From a virus, in IMG/VR virus record IMGVR_UViG_3300008107_000464, positions 1-31,956 of that record: a DNA stretch of 31,956 bases; one strand, 5' to 3'. The position numbers and the translations under genes were made by a program. Below the pieces are notes generated by a model that ran no database searches, was not told where the DNA came from, and worked only from the letters and a program-made list of their open reading frames with translations. Shown here piece after piece: positions 14,653-21,478 of the stretch; positions within the stretch are counted from its first letter, which is position 1; the number at the start of each line of letters is the position of its first letter.

Positions 14653-14784
14653 ATGAAAGAGTTTTTCTTTTATCTTGATGCATGGAAATATTGTACTGAC
14701 CATAACTTATCAATGGATTGCATTATTCGCAAAAATTGGAAAGTTTGGGAAGTAGTTTGTGAAGAATTTGAAACGGAGAATTAA
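14653..14784 (+). CDS. 43-aa small protein
   Basis: The ATG one base after the GP88-like stop opens 43 codons to TAA at 14782-14784. The product (begins MKEFFFYLDAWKYCTD) is rich in aromatic residues and Cys and has an acidic end. The next ATG follows its stop with no gap. A GGAG inside its 3' end serves the following lipoprotein gene. The evidence is the perfect packing; no family is recognised. Confidence 0.55.
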   Translation: MKEFFFYLDAWKYCTDHNLSMDCIIRKNWKVWEVVCEEFETEN

Positions 14785-15024
14785 ATGAAGCGTTTATTGC
14801 TTATTCCTTTGGTGTTATCGCTTGCGGCGTGTTCGTCAACACCGACTTATAAATTATCTGGTTACAAAGGCCCTGAGGCCATGGATCGGAACGAAGCTGT
14901 GCAAGCAGCTAAACAATGCGTCTTTGCTAAGATGCGTCCTAATGTGGAATATCTGTCGGTTAAAACCGATGCTGGTCCCAAAGTGATGGTGCCTGTTAAT
15001 GTACATTGTGAGCCTTATCAGTAA
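14785..15024 (+). CDS. Small lipoprotein
   Basis: The 79-aa product has a lipoprotein signal peptide with a clear lipobox: MKRLLLIPLVLSLAAC, Cys at 16. After cleavage and lipidation about 64 residues remain, with a QAAKQCVFAKMRPNVEYLSV segment and two more Cys. The residue after the lipid Cys is Ser, which normally directs to the outer membrane. Together with the next gene (one transmembrane segment) it could form an envelope pair, but the sequences are not typical spanins. Confidence 0.75.
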   Translation: MKRLLLIPLVLSLAACSSTPTYKLSGYKGPEAMDRNEAVQAAKQCVFAKMRPNVEYLSVKTDAGPKVMVPVNVHCEPYQ

Positions 15025-15027
15025 AAA

Positions 15028-15378
15028 ATGCTTGATTTTATTTTTCAACAAAGTGTCTTGGAAACAATTGTTATTGTTGGTATTGTAATAGCAATTATTG
15101 GTGTCTTTTGGAAAATAATTTTGATTGGTGGCTCAGCACTTTTTTGTTTGTCGGTATTAGCAAAACATTTACCGCCAGTTGAAGTGAAACCAAGTGTTGA
15201 GATTGTTAAGCCATATCAACAAAATCAGGAAGTGATTAAAGAAGTTATAGTTAGTCCTACTCCTGTGAAACAAGTTGATCCAAGGCGTGATGAATATGTG
15301 AGTGATTGTGTGAGTTATGGATTCGCCAAACAATGGTGCAAAGATAACTGGGATAATAAATTGGAAAAGGAAGAATGA
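15028..15378 (+). CDS. Small inner-membrane protein
   Basis: The 116-aa product has a hydrophobic region at about residues 12-46, possibly two membrane segments (ETIVIVGIVIAIIGVFW and IILIGGSALFCLSVLA). It is followed by a Pro/Val-rich spacer and a short C-terminal domain with two Cys (VSDCVSYGFAKQWCKDNW). It begins three bases after the lipoprotein gene and overlaps the next gene by 4 bases. No known family. Envelope function is inferred from topology. Confidence 0.7.
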   Translation: MLDFIFQQSVLETIVIVGIVIAIIGVFWKIILIGGSALFCLSVLAKHLPPVEVKPSVEIVKPYQQNQEVIKEVIVSPTPVKQVDPRRDEYVSDCVSYGFAKQWCKDNWDNKLEKEE

Positions 15379-15761
15379 TGGGAACTCGTAGTTTAACTTT
15401 TGTGTATGAAGAAAACAAACCGATTGTGAATATGTACCGTCAATTTGATGGTTACCCTTCTGGTCACGGCCAAGAACTGGCTGAGTTTTTGCTGTCTGGT
15501 GAAATGGTCAATGGCATTCCTGTTGGCGTGGATAAATTATTTTTCAACGGCATGGGTTGTCTCGCTGCTCAAATGATTGCTAATTTCAAAAAATCAGCTG
15601 GAGGTTTTTACATTTATCCAATTGAATCTAACAGCTGCTGGCAAGAGTATGAATACCACATTTACGAAGATACCGTGGTTGTAAAGAATCCTGACGAAGT
15701 GATTTTTAACGGCACTTGGAAAGAATTCTACGATTTTTGTTACGATACTGTAACAGAATGA
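15375..15761 (+). CDS. 128-aa conserved phage/bacterial protein
   Basis: Two adjacent ATGs (15375 and 15378) are possible starts, both after AAGGAAG. The product contains MGTRSLTFVYEENKPIVNMY followed by RQFDGYPSGHG, a very conserved opening that I recall from uncharacterised phage and bacterial proteins. Later segments are Trp/Tyr-rich beta. No catalytic motif is evident. It overlaps the membrane-protein gene and is followed by a dyad and promoter. Confidence 0.75.
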   Translation: MMGTRSLTFVYEENKPIVNMYRQFDGYPSGHGQELAEFLLSGEMVNGIPVGVDKLFFNGMGCLAAQMIANFKKSAGGFYIYPIESNSCWQEYEYHIYEDTVVVKNPDEVIFNGTWKEFYDFCYDTVTE

Positions 15762-15782
15762 GGCAAACATTGGCGATGCCTC
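15760..15782. promoter_or_regulatory. GAGGCA/TGCCTC dyad abutting -35 box
   Basis: A perfect 6-bp inverted repeat (15760-15765 and 15777-15782, loop of 11) touches TTGACA at 15783 directly. Its sequence differs from the TGTTG/CAACA set but the placement is equivalent. There is no U-tract. Confidence 0.4.
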
Positions 15783-15811
15783 TTGACAAATTCGCCTACT
15801 TGTGTTATACT
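15783..15811 (+). promoter_or_regulatory. Sigma70-type promoter with extended -10
   Basis: TTGACA (15783-15788), a 17-base spacer and TATACT (15806-15811) preceded by TGTGT. A leader with AGGAA precedes the ATG at 15840. It shares the 12-mer ACTTGTGTTATA with the promoter of the RNase H gene. Confidence 0.78.
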
Positions 15812-15839
15812 AGAACCCTCAAATTGATAGGAATATATT

Positions 15840-16265
15840 ATGTCTAAAACTAAAACTGTAAAAGCAATCAAACTAAAACCGTTCCAAAAACTGTTGACGG
15901 TTATGATTAGTGGCAAACCAACAACCGTTGAAGAAATCGATGCGTTGCTTGGCAAAGAAATTCAAATGTACCGTTTGTCGACCTACATTTGGCACATTAA
16001 GACTAATGCCGATGGCGTAGTCAAAGCAATTAAAGATGGTCGCAAAGTGACCGCTTATCAAATCGTCAATGTCTCTGACGTTAAGAAATACATGGATCGT
16101 GTTGGCATTACCAAGTCTGGTTTTGTTGCAGGCGCACCAGCTGTTGCACCTAAGGCTGCAAAAGTTACTAAGTTGAAAGACTTAGCTGCTACTCCTGTAA
16201 CCACACCTGTTGTTGAAACTGCACCTGTTGCAGAAACACTGGTCGTTACAGAAGTGACTGCATGA
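15840..16265 (+). CDS. 141-aa phage protein, possible DNA-binding N-domain and Ala/Pro/Val tail
   Basis: The N-terminal about 95 residues look like a small helix-turn-helix or winged-helix unit. KLLTVMISGKPTTVEEIDAL is followed by MYRLSTYIWHIKTNADGVVK and a DGRKVTAYQIVN beta strand. The remainder is a flexible Ala/Pro/Val/Thr tail. A strong promoter directly precedes it, so it is likely an abundant early protein. A transcription-regulator role is inferred from the N-domain pattern; I cannot name the family with certainty. Confidence 0.65.
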   Translation: MSKTKTVKAIKLKPFQKLLTVMISGKPTTVEEIDALLGKEIQMYRLSTYIWHIKTNADGVVKAIKDGRKVTAYQIVNVSDVKKYMDRVGITKSGFVAGAPAVAPKAAKVTKLKDLAATPVTTPVVETAPVAETLVVTEVTA

Positions 16266-16540
16266 TTAATGCATCAGAAAAAGAAATCCTCCTGATTACT
16301 CAGGAGGAATGTGCAGAGGTCACTCAAGCTATTTCTAAAGTGTTTCGATTTGGTGTTGATGCTAAACACAATGGCAAATCAAATCGTGACCGTTTAACAG
16401 AAGAAGTTGGTGACCTTCTTTGTATGATTGATTTGATGGTTGAAAGAAAAATTATCGATGATACAAACGTACATGAAGCTATGTTGGCTAAAAAAGCCAA
16501 ATTACAAACTTGGTCTAATATTTTTGGAGAAAAAGAATGA
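16262..16540 (+). CDS. mazG: MazG-like nucleotide pyrophosphohydrolase
   Basis: The 92-aa product has the all-alpha NTP pyrophosphohydrolase motif EExxE (15-19, QEECAEVTQ) and EEVGDLLCMID (47-57), which bind magnesium and hydrolyse nucleoside triphosphates to monophosphates. The single short domain is typical of phage MazG-like proteins, proposed to clean dNTP pools or lower alarmones during infection. It overlaps the genes on both sides by 4 bases, so it is coupled to the 141-aa gene and the AbrB-like gene. Confidence 0.85.
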   Translation: MINASEKEILLITQEECAEVTQAISKVFRFGVDAKHNGKSNRDRLTEEVGDLLCMIDLMVERKIIDDTNVHEAMLAKKAKLQTWSNIFGEKE

Positions 16541-16983
16541 GTTATCTCGTTACACTTGAAACAGATCCAGAAACTGGTGATTTGGTCTTGCCATTGCCAG
16601 ACAAACTAATGGAAGAAACTGGTTGGAAAACTGGTGATACTTTAGACTGGAAAGATAATGGTGATGGAACATTTTCTATGACCAAACAGAAAACAGAAGA
16701 AACTGAATGGGTACTTGTTGAAGCTATCTCTCAGTTCCGTGAACGCTACATGGTCGAAGTACCAAAAGGCAAAGCCCAATGGGCGCTTGATACTGTAACC
16801 TTGAATGAAGCACAAGAATTTAGCCAAGAACATCTTGGTGAAGTTATTGTTTCTCACCGTGTTGTATCATTTGATGAAGCCTTAGAATTGTGTGACAAAG
16901 ACAATCATTATTGTTCAGCATGGGACAATGAGAAAAAGGTAAGCGCTTTCTTTACAAAAGAAGGCGTGAAGTATGACCTATGA
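16537..16983 (+). CDS. AbrB/SpoVT-type swapped-hairpin N-domain protein
   Basis: The N-terminus (15-38: DLVLPLPDKLMEETGW, then KTGDTLDW) and the following DNGDGTFSMTK match the AbrB/MazE/SpoVT DNA-binding fold as adapted in phages. The remaining about 100 residues form an unrelated alpha/beta domain (VPKGKAQWALDTVT and later). It probably binds DNA or another protein as a dimer. It sits directly after the MazG-like gene and ends in an overlap with the 181-aa gene. No adjacent toxin fold is seen. Confidence 0.7.
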   Translation: MSYLVTLETDPETGDLVLPLPDKLMEETGWKTGDTLDWKDNGDGTFSMTKQKTEETEWVLVEAISQFRERYMVEVPKGKAQWALDTVTLNEAQEFSQEHLGEVIVSHRVVSFDEALELCDKDNHYCSAWDNEKKVSAFFTKEGVKYDL

Positions 16984-17525
16984 ACATTTTTTACCTTGAC
17001 AATGATGTAGCTAAATGTGCCGAAATGCACAATGACAAGCATGTGGTCAAAATGATTATTGAGTATGCACAGCTTATGTCAACTGCACACCGAATGCTTG
17101 ACGGCGAAGAATACATTGATAAGACGGCCAATGGCCGCAAAATCAAACGCTGGCGCATGAAAGATAATGATTATGAAATTGGCTTAATGAAAGCTTCTCA
17201 CATTAATCATCCATCGAATGTGTGGGTTCGTGCAAGTAAAGAAAATTATCTTTGGTTAAATCGTATGTGGAATCATTTGCTACTTGAATATACACATCGA
17301 TATGATAAGCACCATGCATGTGAAAAATACGGAAAGCTTTTGTACGCATGTCCAGTAAATATACCAAATAATCCTTTTACTGAACCAACTCCTGCAATGC
17401 CTGATGATGTGAAAGTTGCAGGCGATTCTATTAAGTCCTACCACAATTACTATATAAACAACAAGGCGCATTTAGCTTCTTGGAAGAAACGTAATAGACC
17501 GGAGTGGTATAGTGCCATTGTATAG
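16980..17525 (+). CDS. 181-aa conserved phage protein, unknown function
   Basis: The product opens MNIFYLDNDVAKCAEMHNDK followed by HVVKMIIEYAQLMSTAHR, a conserved His-rich start I recall in phage proteins of unknown or loosely annotated function. Conserved polar residues (N, D, H, K in MHNDKHVVKM; HPSNVWVRAS; Y/H pairs) hint at an enzyme or nucleic-acid-binding protein. Some databases may attach a DNA-repair label to relatives, which I cannot confirm. It overlaps the AbrB-like gene before it and the 97-aa gene after it. Confidence 0.7.
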   Translation: MNIFYLDNDVAKCAEMHNDKHVVKMIIEYAQLMSTAHRMLDGEEYIDKTANGRKIKRWRMKDNDYEIGLMKASHINHPSNVWVRASKENYLWLNRMWNHLLLEYTHRYDKHHACEKYGKLLYACPVNIPNNPFTEPTPAMPDDVKVAGDSIKSYHNYYINNKAHLASWKKRNRPEWYSAIV

Positions 17526-17805
17526 CTTTTTAAATACTGAAACAGGTGAAGAATTTGAATCATTTATGAGCATCTCTGCTCGTGAGGATTATCTACAAAC
17601 CAATCCAACAATCCACTCAGTTGTGACCTCAGCTGCAATTGTTAGTGGAGTTTCCATTACTGGTAAAGTACCAGATGGATTCAAAGAAGTGCTTTCTAAA
17701 ATATCAGAAAACCACAAATCAAGTGATGTTGCTAATCGTCATGGCAAGCGTTCATCTAAAGAGATTAAGACCAAACAATTGGTTGATAAACACATAGGAA
17801 AATAG
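17512..17805 (+). CDS. FmdB-like domain protein without zinc cysteines
   Basis: The 97-aa product starts MPLYSFLNTETGEEFESFMS, which parallels the FmdB zinc-ribbon opening (MPxYxF...GxxFE). It lacks all the Cys pairs of the bacterial family, so zinc cannot be bound that way. The C-terminus (DGFKEVLSKISENHKSSDVA) and the basic end are typical of the T4-like phage version I recall. It overlaps the 181-aa gene by 14 bases and is followed by the exonuclease gene. Confidence 0.7.
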   Translation: MPLYSFLNTETGEEFESFMSISAREDYLQTNPTIHSVVTSAAIVSGVSITGKVPDGFKEVLSKISENHKSSDVANRHGKRSSKEIKTKQLVDKHIGK

Positions 17806-17806
17806 T

Positions 17807-18493
17807 TTGGCTTTTAATCATGTTAAGTTACCTGAATTGGATTTTGAGTTACAAGCACAAACGACCGAAGCAGGCCGTGAGTATGTAACACCAATTGGTA
17901 AATCGTATCCATCCGTAACGACAGTTCTTTCAGACTATAATAAGAAAGCTTTGTTTGAATGGCGTGAAAGAGTTGGTGCTGACGTAGCAAATAAAATTGC
18001 AGCTAAAGCATCCAGTCGTGGTACCAAATTGCATACTGTTTGTGAAAACTATCTGCTCAATGAAATGACAGATGATAAGTTGCGAACAATGATGCCTGAT
18101 ACCAAGCAATTGTTCTTATCACTTAGACCACACATTGATGAAAATATTGGTGATGTATATTGTATTGAACAAGCTCTTTATTCTAAGACCTTGAGATTGG
18201 CTGGTCGTGTTGATTGTATTGCCGAATGGAATGGTCAATTATCGGTGATTGATTTTAAATCCTCTACTAGAGAAAAATCAGAAGATAACATTCTAAATTA
18301 TTTTATGCAATGTACCGCATATGCGGAAATGTTTGGTGAAATTACTGGTAAGCCAATCAATCAAATTGTGGTTGCCATTGCCGTTGAAGATGGTTCTCAC
18401 CAGATTTTTGTGCGAGAAAAGTCCGATTACTATATTGAATCCTTGCAAAGATACATAGGTAAGTATTGGCGCAAAAGGTTGACAAATAAATAG
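17807..18493 (+). CDS. PD-(D/E)XK exonuclease, MGME1-like
   Basis: The 228-aa protein shows the RecB/MGME1-type nuclease core: SRGTKLHTVCE at 70-80, E121, GRVDCIAEW at 133-141 (D136), DFKSS at 149-153 (the D-x-K catalytic pair) and Q168/Y172 in MQCTAYAEM. It should degrade single-stranded DNA ends with magnesium. The start is a TTG at 17807 with AGGAAA eight bases upstream; no ATG occurs before the conserved region. It is one base from the preceding gene, and its stop overlaps the next promoter. Confidence 0.85.
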   Translation: MAFNHVKLPELDFELQAQTTEAGREYVTPIGKSYPSVTTVLSDYNKKALFEWRERVGADVANKIAAKASSRGTKLHTVCENYLLNEMTDDKLRTMMPDTKQLFLSLRPHIDENIGDVYCIEQALYSKTLRLAGRVDCIAEWNGQLSVIDFKSSTREKSEDNILNYFMQCTAYAEMFGEITGKPINQIVVAIAVEDGSHQIFVREKSDYYIESLQRYIGKYWRKRLTNK

Positions 18494-18507
18494 CTTTATG
18501 TTATAAT
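18479..18507 (+). promoter_or_regulatory. Consensus sigma70 promoter
   Basis: TTGACA (18479-18484), exactly 17 bases, then TATAAT (18502-18507) with a TGT extension: both boxes are perfect. The -35 box lies in the last codons of the exonuclease gene. AAGGAA precedes the ATG at 18520. Among the promoters recognised in this window it is the closest to consensus. Confidence 0.85.
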
Positions 18508-18519
18508 AAAGGAATCTTT

Positions 18520-18678
18520 ATGAAACTAATACAATATAGAGATATGGGTATGACAACATATACTTACTTTTATGTTGATGATAACAAACACCAGGTAAGT
18601 CCGTTTTTCAATAGTGAAAAAGAAGCACTAACTTGGTTTGATAAAGTGTTTGATGGATTAGAAGACGAAAATAAATAA
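18520..18678 (+). CDS. 52-aa small protein
   Basis: The ATG at 18520 has AAGGAA upstream and is driven by a consensus promoter. The product (begins MKLIQYRDMGMTTYTYFYVD) is an aromatic, acidic small protein ending in FDGLEDENK. It resembles no family known to me. The promoter strength suggests high early expression, a pattern common for phage host-takeover peptides, but that role is only a guess. Confidence 0.6.
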   Translation: MKLIQYRDMGMTTYTYFYVDDNKHQVSPFFNSEKEALTWFDKVFDGLEDENK

Positions 18679-18707
18679 TTTTTTGTTTTATTATTTACAG
18701 GTGATAT

Positions 18708-19070
18708 ATGACAACTCGTAAGACTGGTTTTGTTGAAAAGGGTTGGGGCTCAGAATTAATTTGGGCGACCAATGACAAGTATGCAGGCAAGATGCTACGT
18801 TTTAATAAAGATGCTCGATTCAGTATGCACTTTCATGCTGAGAAAGATGAGACATGGTATGTTTTGTCTGGTAAATTCGAAGTGAAATATATTATGACCG
18901 AGAATGCAGAAATGAAATCTCAAATTTTGGAAGTTGGTTCGGTGTGGCGTAATGAGCCACTTGAACCACACCAAATCATTTGCCTTGAAGAAGGCACAAT
19001 CATTGAAGTCAGCACACCTGATTCTGTAGAAGATAATTATCGTGTATTACCTGGAGATTCGCAGAAATGA
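18708..19070 (+). CDS. Cupin-domain protein (mannose-6-phosphate isomerase type II-like)
   Basis: The 120-aa single-cupin protein has motif 1 H41-x-H43-x4-E48-x6-G55 (MHFHAEKDETWYVLSGKFEV) and motif 2 around EPLEPHQI, forming the metal site. The opening KGWGSELIWA is typical of sugar-phosphate isomerase-type cupins. It may isomerise or bind a sugar phosphate, consistent with the glycan cassette upstream, though small cupins have diverse functions. It overlaps the next gene by 4 bases. Confidence 0.82.
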   Translation: MTTRKTGFVEKGWGSELIWATNDKYAGKMLRFNKDARFSMHFHAEKDETWYVLSGKFEVKYIMTENAEMKSQILEVGSVWRNEPLEPHQIICLEEGTIIEVSTPDSVEDNYRVLPGDSQK

Positions 19071-19780
19071 AAGTTTACATCGGACCTTATAAGAATTGGG
19101 TTGGCCCATATCAAATAGCCGAAGCACTTTGCTTTTGGGCAAAGCCTGTGAAGGATGAATATGGTTTTAAAAGTAAACCTGATTGGGTACATAATTTTGG
19201 AACATGGCTCTCTCATGGAACTACTGATGAAAAAATTACAGATTCAAAAAATCCACCAAAAACTTGGCTATTAAAACTGTGCCAATGGATAGAGTCTAAG
19301 CGTAGCCGTACGACTTATATTAAGATTGACAGATACGACACATGGTCAATGGATCATACTCTTGGTATTATTGCTTTGCCGATGTTAAAGCAATTACAAA
19401 AAAGTAAACATGGTGCACCAAATGTTGATGATGAAGATGTACCAGAAGAATTGAAATCTACTTCAGCACCTGCTAAAGAGAATGAATGGGATACCGATGG
19501 TAATCATTTCAAACGCTGGGATTGGGTAATGGAAGAAATGATTTTTGCATTTGAACATCATGTTGATAACAAATGGGAAGAAAAATATTCTAAAGGTGAA
19601 TGGTCAACAAGAAGTGAAGCTTGTGAGTGGGATGAAAATGGTAAACCAAAAATGTACAAAATGGTTTACAATGATGACCACACACATGAAACTGATTATG
19701 AAGCTCTAAAGGTTGTACATGAAAGAATCGGAAATGGTTTTAAACTATTCGGAAAGTATTATCGAAACCTTTGGGACTAA
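19067..19780 (+). CDS. 237-aa conserved phage protein
   Basis: The product opens MKVYIGPYKNWVGPYQIAEA and carries a Trp-rich body with DRYDTWSMDHTLGIIALPML, then a long acidic/aromatic segment near residues 155-200 and a conserved C-terminal end (KLFGKYYRNLWD). I recall the GPYKNWVGPYQIA opening from many large phages as an uncharacterised protein. Function unknown. It is coupled by overlap to the cupin gene. Confidence 0.78.
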   Translation: MKVYIGPYKNWVGPYQIAEALCFWAKPVKDEYGFKSKPDWVHNFGTWLSHGTTDEKITDSKNPPKTWLLKLCQWIESKRSRTTYIKIDRYDTWSMDHTLGIIALPMLKQLQKSKHGAPNVDDEDVPEELKSTSAPAKENEWDTDGNHFKRWDWVMEEMIFAFEHHVDNKWEEKYSKGEWSTRSEACEWDENGKPKMYKMVYNDDHTHETDYEALKVVHERIGNGFKLFGKYYRNLWD

Positions 19781-19800
19781 ATATAACTCAAGGAGAAATA

Positions 19801-20364
19801 TTGAGAAGTAAACCAATACTTTTTAGTCTGTTCTTTGCTTCGATTATCATAATGATATCAAGCATCAACATTCAAAATCCAACGATGCCAATTAAAGCAT
19901 CTTTCAACTCACTTACCGATGAATCAAAAAAACAGGTAACGTGTCTCGCAGAAAATGTATACTTTGAAGCTGCCCATGAACCTCTTGAAGGTCGCAAGGC
20001 GGTGGTGTTCGTCACCTTCAATCGTATTCAGACAGGCAACTATGCGAGTACAGTTTGTGATGTGGTAAAACAAAAGTTCAATGGGACATGCCAGTTTTCT
20101 TGGTATTGTGACTCATCATTTACCTCCAGGCTCTTGACAATCAAGCATACTCCGTTGTATAATGAGATATTGCAAATGTCAACACACATGTATTTGAATT
20201 TTGATAGAATGAAGGATGTAACAAATGGGGCAACCTACTATCATGCAGATTATGTAAATCCTGGTTGGACAAAACTACAAAAGGAGAAACAGATTGGCAG
20301 GCATATTTTCTACAAAAGCAAAGGTGATAAAATTGACAGAAACAAAGGAATCTACTATGAATAA
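19801..20364 (+). CDS. SleB-like cell-wall hydrolase with N-terminal membrane anchor
   Basis: The preferred start is TTG at 19801, five bases after AAGGAG; it gives 187 aa. An in-frame TTG at 19771 lacks a ribosome binding site. Residues about 5-21 are a hydrophobic anchor or signal (ILFSLFFASIIIMIS). The catalytic domain shows CLAENVYFEAAHEPLEG at 48-64 with the expected Glu, VTFNRIQTGNY, CQFSWYCD and the ATYYHADYVNPGW strand, all as in Hydrolase_2/SleB enzymes that cleave peptidoglycan. It could act as a signal-anchor endolysin. It overlaps the small membrane protein gene downstream. Confidence 0.85.
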   Translation: MRSKPILFSLFFASIIIMISSINIQNPTMPIKASFNSLTDESKKQVTCLAENVYFEAAHEPLEGRKAVVFVTFNRIQTGNYASTVCDVVKQKFNGTCQFSWYCDSSFTSRLLTIKHTPLYNEILQMSTHMYLNFDRMKDVTNGATYYHADYVNPGWTKLQKEKQIGRHIFYKSKGDKIDRNKGIYYE

Positions 20365-20569
20365 AGATTTGATTACAGTATGTGTATCGGTAATTATTGT
20401 GGTTTGTACCGCAATTATTGGTGCAATCATTTATAATATCAATGACAGAAACAACATGGCCAAAAATATCGAAGCAGCTATTGCTAAAGGTGTTGACCCA
20501 TTGTCTGTAAAGTGTGCATATGAAACAAGCACAAACCCAACCTGCATTACATATGCAATGAAAAAGTAA
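20357..20569 (+). CDS. 70-aa small membrane protein
   Basis: The ATG at 20357 follows AAAGGA; an upstream in-frame ATG lies inside the hydrolase gene and is less likely. Residues 5-28 are one transmembrane segment (LITVCVSVIIVVCTAIIGAI), followed by a short external domain with GVDPLSVKCAYE and two Cys that could form a disulfide. I recall similar AIAKGVDPLSVKC proteins in T4-like phages. Position after a peptidoglycan hydrolase makes a lysis or envelope role possible. Confidence 0.72.
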   Translation: MNKDLITVCVSVIIVVCTAIIGAIIYNINDRNNMAKNIEAAIAKGVDPLSVKCAYETSTNPTCITYAMKK

Positions 20570-20583
20570 ACTAGGAGTATATT

Positions 20584-20856
20584 ATGGCTATTCAGCAAGT
20601 GAGTGTTAATCAATTATCTAATCCAGGCGACCGAGATAAACTATTGAAGGTTATCCGTGAATGTTCTGATGCGATGGTTCGTGCGTCAGCGGAGAAAGAC
20701 TTTATCAAAGAAGCAACGGCTGATATCAGTAAACAATTACAGTTGCCTAAGAAAATCGTTCAACGAATGGTTAAGGTTTACTATAAGCAAAATTATGATG
20801 AAGAAGTGGCAGTACATGACCAGTTTGAAACTCTATATGAAACTGTGGTGAAATAA
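20584..20856 (+). CDS. dsbA: Double-stranded DNA-binding protein (T4 DsbA-like)
   Basis: The 90-aa helical protein aligns in pattern with T4 DsbA (89 aa), above all in the last half (PKKIVQRMVKVYYKQNYDEE, then an acidic stretch and LYETVV), equivalent to the MFNRLLALYHKDN...ELYDTVF region of T4. T4 DsbA binds late promoter DNA and stimulates late transcription. The gene begins the dsbA-x-33-59-x-32 cluster, which has the same order as T4. AGGAG precedes its ATG. Confidence 0.82.
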   Translation: MAIQQVSVNQLSNPGDRDKLLKVIRECSDAMVRASAEKDFIKEATADISKQLQLPKKIVQRMVKVYYKQNYDEEVAVHDQFETLYETVVK

Positions 20857-21254
20857 TGCCTAAATTTACTCTAACATGTGAGCATGATGGTCCTGTTGGG
20901 TCAAAAAATACTTTAGAATTTGAAGCTGACTTTTTACCAACTGTACTTGAACACTTCAGACAATTCTTAAAGGGTTGTTCATTTGAATTTGATGGTGAAT
21001 TGGAAATTGTAGGCCTTGACTATTACAAAGAACCAGAACCTGATTATCCCAATGAGTATGAAGAAGACTATATTGGCGCACAAGTATTTGATAACATGGC
21101 TACCAATCTAACATCTTATGGTGCAGGTCAACCAGTTGAAGAAATGGTGACAATGGATTCAATCAGTCTAAGTGAAAAATGTTCTGTATGTGGTCTTCCC
21201 GTTGCTATTATGGAAAGAAACACATGCTTCGACCCTAAATGTGGACTAAAATAA
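20856..21254 (+). CDS. 132-aa protein with C-terminal zinc knuckle
   Basis: The protein lies between dsbA and gp33 and overlaps both in TAATG style. The first about 55 residues are a beta-rich unit (MPKFTLTCEHDG), the middle is acidic and Tyr-rich, and the end has four Cys (C109, C112, C124, C129: CSVCGLP...CFDPKCG) likely to bind one zinc. This is an insertion relative to T4, where dsbA and 33 are adjacent. Function unknown; the setting suggests replication or late transcription. Confidence 0.72.
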   Translation: MPKFTLTCEHDGPVGSKNTLEFEADFLPTVLEHFRQFLKGCSFEFDGELEIVGLDYYKEPEPDYPNEYEEDYIGAQVFDNMATNLTSYGAGQPVEEMVTMDSISLSEKCSVCGLPVAIMERNTCFDPKCGLK

Positions 21255-21478
21255 TGCCTACTAGAGATGAAATGGCAAAATTTGCCAAAGCTATCGATGC
21301 ATTGGTTGCTAGGTCACAATACAACTATATCGAAGCTATCGTGGAACATTGCAGAGAAACCGGTCTTGAAATTGAGGTTGCAGCTACATTGATTAATGCA
21401 AATCTCAAGGCTAAGATTGAGAATGATGCAATGGATAATAACATGTTGAAAGAAAAAGGTTCTAGATTGCCTATATGA
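21254..21478 (+). CDS. 33: Late-transcription co-activator (T4 gp33-like)
   Basis: The start ATG at 21254 overlaps the previous stop (TAATG). The 74-aa product matches the core of gp33: YNYIEAIVEHCRETGLEIEV, AATLINANLKAKIENDAM, and a C-terminal KEKGSRLPI. T4 gp33 (112 aa) bridges RNA polymerase and the sliding clamp to activate late promoters; the short form without N-terminal extension is usual in marine T4-like phages. Its presence supports the CATAAATAG motifs as late promoters. Confidence 0.82.
   Translation: MPTRDEMAKFAKAIDALVARSQYNYIEAIVEHCRETGLEIEVAATLINANLKAKIENDAMDNNMLKEKGSRLPI

Noticed and set aside
14740-14760. Glutamine-riboswitch-like GGAAGTAG string
   Set aside because: It falls within the 43-aa coding frame and lacks the rest of the conserved riboswitch core.
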